NCBI GenBank assembly: GCA_003650785.1
Contig: QMRW01000089.1
Coordinates: 1-5,184, forward strand
DNA from: Thermoprotei archaeon
GTDB lineage: Archaea > Thermoproteota > Thermoprotei > Thermofilales > B20-G17
DNA length: 5,184 nucleotides
Reading direction: 5' to 3'
Shown: positions 3,997 through 5,184 of the stretch, in pieces
Numbering within the stretch: the stretch's first letter is position 1
How the letters are laid out: each line of letters opens with the position of its first letter
Position numbers and translations under genes: made by a program
Notes under the pieces: model-generated
What the model was told of the DNA's origin: nothing
Databases searched by the model: none
Seen by the model: the letters and a program-made list of their open reading frames with translations, nothing else

Positions 3997-5184
3997 GTGG
4001 GATACCATATAGTAAGATATCTTCAGAAAGAGAAGGAGAAGAGAAAACTACCCTTTAAATATCTATTCAAGAGGACTTTAATACTACTATCCCCCTTCAA
4101 GTACTCATTAATACTATTACTAGTTCTATCTATTGTAGGTATATGTCTAAACTTAGTGATACCGTACATAATCAAGCTTTTTGTAGACGCTATAGTGATA
4201 GGAGATATAAATTCCCTAGTCAACTTGGCCATAATATTCATTGTAGTAGCTACAGTAGGGTTAGCCGTAAACTACACGAGGTCTTACCTGGTACCATTAA
4301 TCGGTCAAAAACTTATGCTTAACTTGAGAAATTCACTCTACAGACACGTTCTAACAATAAAGTTAGACTATTTCTCCAGAATACCTACCGGGAAGATAGT
4401 AGCAAGGATTATGAACGATGTCGATAGTATCGGTGAGATCCTAGCATCTGGTGCTATAGATGTACTCAGTGATTTCATATTCATAGCCGGAGCTATGTTC
4501 ATAATGTTTAGTCTATCCGTGGAACTAGCACTAATAGTGACTATTACAGTACTGATAGTTGTGATCATAGCGTACATCTGGGGTGAGAGAGCCAGGGAAG
4601 TCTATAGAAAGGTTCGAGAGAGTGTCGCTGAAGTTACTAGTAAAATAGAACAGGATGTATCTGGAGCATTGCTTTTACACACCTTTATACATAGGAGAGC
4701 TGATAGTGTAATGGAATTTCAGAGATTAAGTAAGAAAACTCTTACTAGTAGTATTAGTGCAGCAAAAATAGTAGGTTCTATGGGACCCTTAATAAGACTG
4801 ATAGAAGCGTTGTGTTATATTCTCATCCTATGGTACGGAAGTCATCTGGTAGGAGTCGAGAAGATCACAATAGGCACACTTTCTGCCTTTTATGGGTATG
4901 TAGGTATGCTTTTTAGGCCACTGATTATGCTCACAATATTCTATGGATCATTTCAATCAGCACTAGCCTCCCTAGAGAGAATTTTTGATCTTCTAGATAC
5001 AGAGGTAGAAGCTAGAAGAGGAGATAGAAGAATCAAAGTAAGGGGAAGTATAGTATTCGAGAATGTAACCTTTGGATATGATCCAGATAATCCAGTACTG
5101 AAAAGTCTCAGTTTTAAAATAAATAGTGGAGAGGTTGTAGCTATAGTAGGGCCTACTGGTAGTGGTAAAACTACTATCGTAAAC
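3997..5184 (+). CDS. ABC exporter half-transporter, second subunit (3' end outside window)
   Basis: The frame is open from GTG 3997 to the window end, 396 codons with no stop. It starts one base after the stop of the first exporter gene and has a strong ribosome binding site; in-frame TGA at 3988 rules out an earlier start. Membrane segments lie near residues 36-58, 74-92, 157-173, 175-194, 264-281 and 294-316. The coupling loop is YFSRIPTGKIVARIMNDVD (125-143). The ATPase domain begins about residue 350, with A-loop Tyr361 in FGYDPDNPVL and Walker A GPTGSGKTT (385-393), where the window stops. About 190-210 residues with the Q-loop, signature, Walker B and H-loop are missing. Because the first subunit has a defective catalytic site, this one is predicted to carry the canonical Glu and His. 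The two would form one heterodimeric membrane pump, with translation probably coupled. Confidence 0.94.
   Translation, partial: MGYHIVRYLQKEKEKRKLPFKYLFKRTLILLSPFKYSLILLLVLSIVGICLNLVIPYIIKLFVDAIVIGDINSLVNLAIIFIVVATVGLAVNYTRSYLVPLIGQKLMLNLRNSLYRHVLTIKLDYFSRIPTGKIVARIMNDVDSIGEILASGAIDVLSDFIFIAGAMFIMFSLSVELALIVTITVLIVVIIAYIWGERAREVYRKVRESVAEVTSKIEQDVSGALLLHTFIHRRADSVMEFQRLSKKTLTSSISAAKIVGSMGPLIRLIEALCYILILWYGSHLVGVEKITIGTLSAFYGYVGMLFRPLIMLTIFYGSFQSALASLERIFDLLDTEVEARRGDRRIKVRGSIVFENVTFGYDPDNPVLKSLSFKINSGEVVAIVGPTGSGKTTIVN

Noticed and set aside
142..4577. Minus-strand ORFs of 61-81 codons at 142-327, 991-1185, 1483-1710, 2216-2461, 3428-3655, 4023-4241 and 4368-4577
   Set aside because: Each lies wholly or mostly antisense to a well-supported + strand gene, has low-complexity Ser/Ile-rich sequence typical of antisense frames, and shows no motif.
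1..5184. CRISPR array, insertion sequence or defence island
   Set aside because: There are no regularly spaced direct repeats, no transposase-like frame and no recognisable defence gene on either strand.

Overview
The window looks like a piece of a hyperthermophilic crenarchaeal (Thermoproteota) chromosome, probably of the Desulfurococcales type; this placement is inferred from the sequence alone. The reasons are: TTTAAATA/CTATAAATA-style TATA boxes about 26 nt upstream of starts with little or no leader; strong use of ATA, CTA, AGA and AGG codons in an AT-rich genome; a tRNA-Glu gene with a small intron at the canonical archaeal 37/38 position and an encoded CCA; and two conserved archaeal families of unknown role (a winged-helix DUF4443-like protein and a COG4080/DUF2122 SPOUT-like protein). 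Every feature I can support lies on the + strand.

Layout. Positions 2-475 hold the C-terminal end of a MalK-type sugar ABC transporter ATPase, with its TOBE domains. It is followed by a perfect TATA box that points at a possible leaderless 29-residue ORF, and by a pyrimidine-rich tract. tRNA-Glu(UUC) lies at 690-783 with a predicted 16-nt intron, and a T5 tract follows it. After about 190 nt without a recognisable gene come two small genes, each with its own promoter: a winged-helix regulator-like protein (1010-1627) and a SPOUT/TrmD-fold methyltransferase-like protein (1678-2154). Next come a promoter containing a perfect 13-bp palindrome and two adjacent half-size ABC exporter genes (2220-3995 and 3997 to beyond the window end).

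How the genes work together. The two exporter genes are separated by one base and almost certainly encode one heterodimeric pump. The first subunit has lost two catalytic residues of its nucleotide-binding domain: Asp replaces the catalytic Glu and Gln replaces the switch His. It keeps Walker A and LSGGQ, which is the pattern of asymmetric exporters such as TM287/288. The second subunit should therefore supply the working Walker B Glu and switch His, beyond the right edge. The palindrome between TATA box and predicted transcription start is a candidate operator for the pump. The upstream winged-helix gene is a possible but unproven regulator.

I see no mobile element, CRISPR array or clearly new multi-gene system. 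The items most worth following up are the asymmetric exporter with its candidate operator, the tRNA intron with a weak splice motif, and the uncharacterised DUF4443/SPOUT pair.
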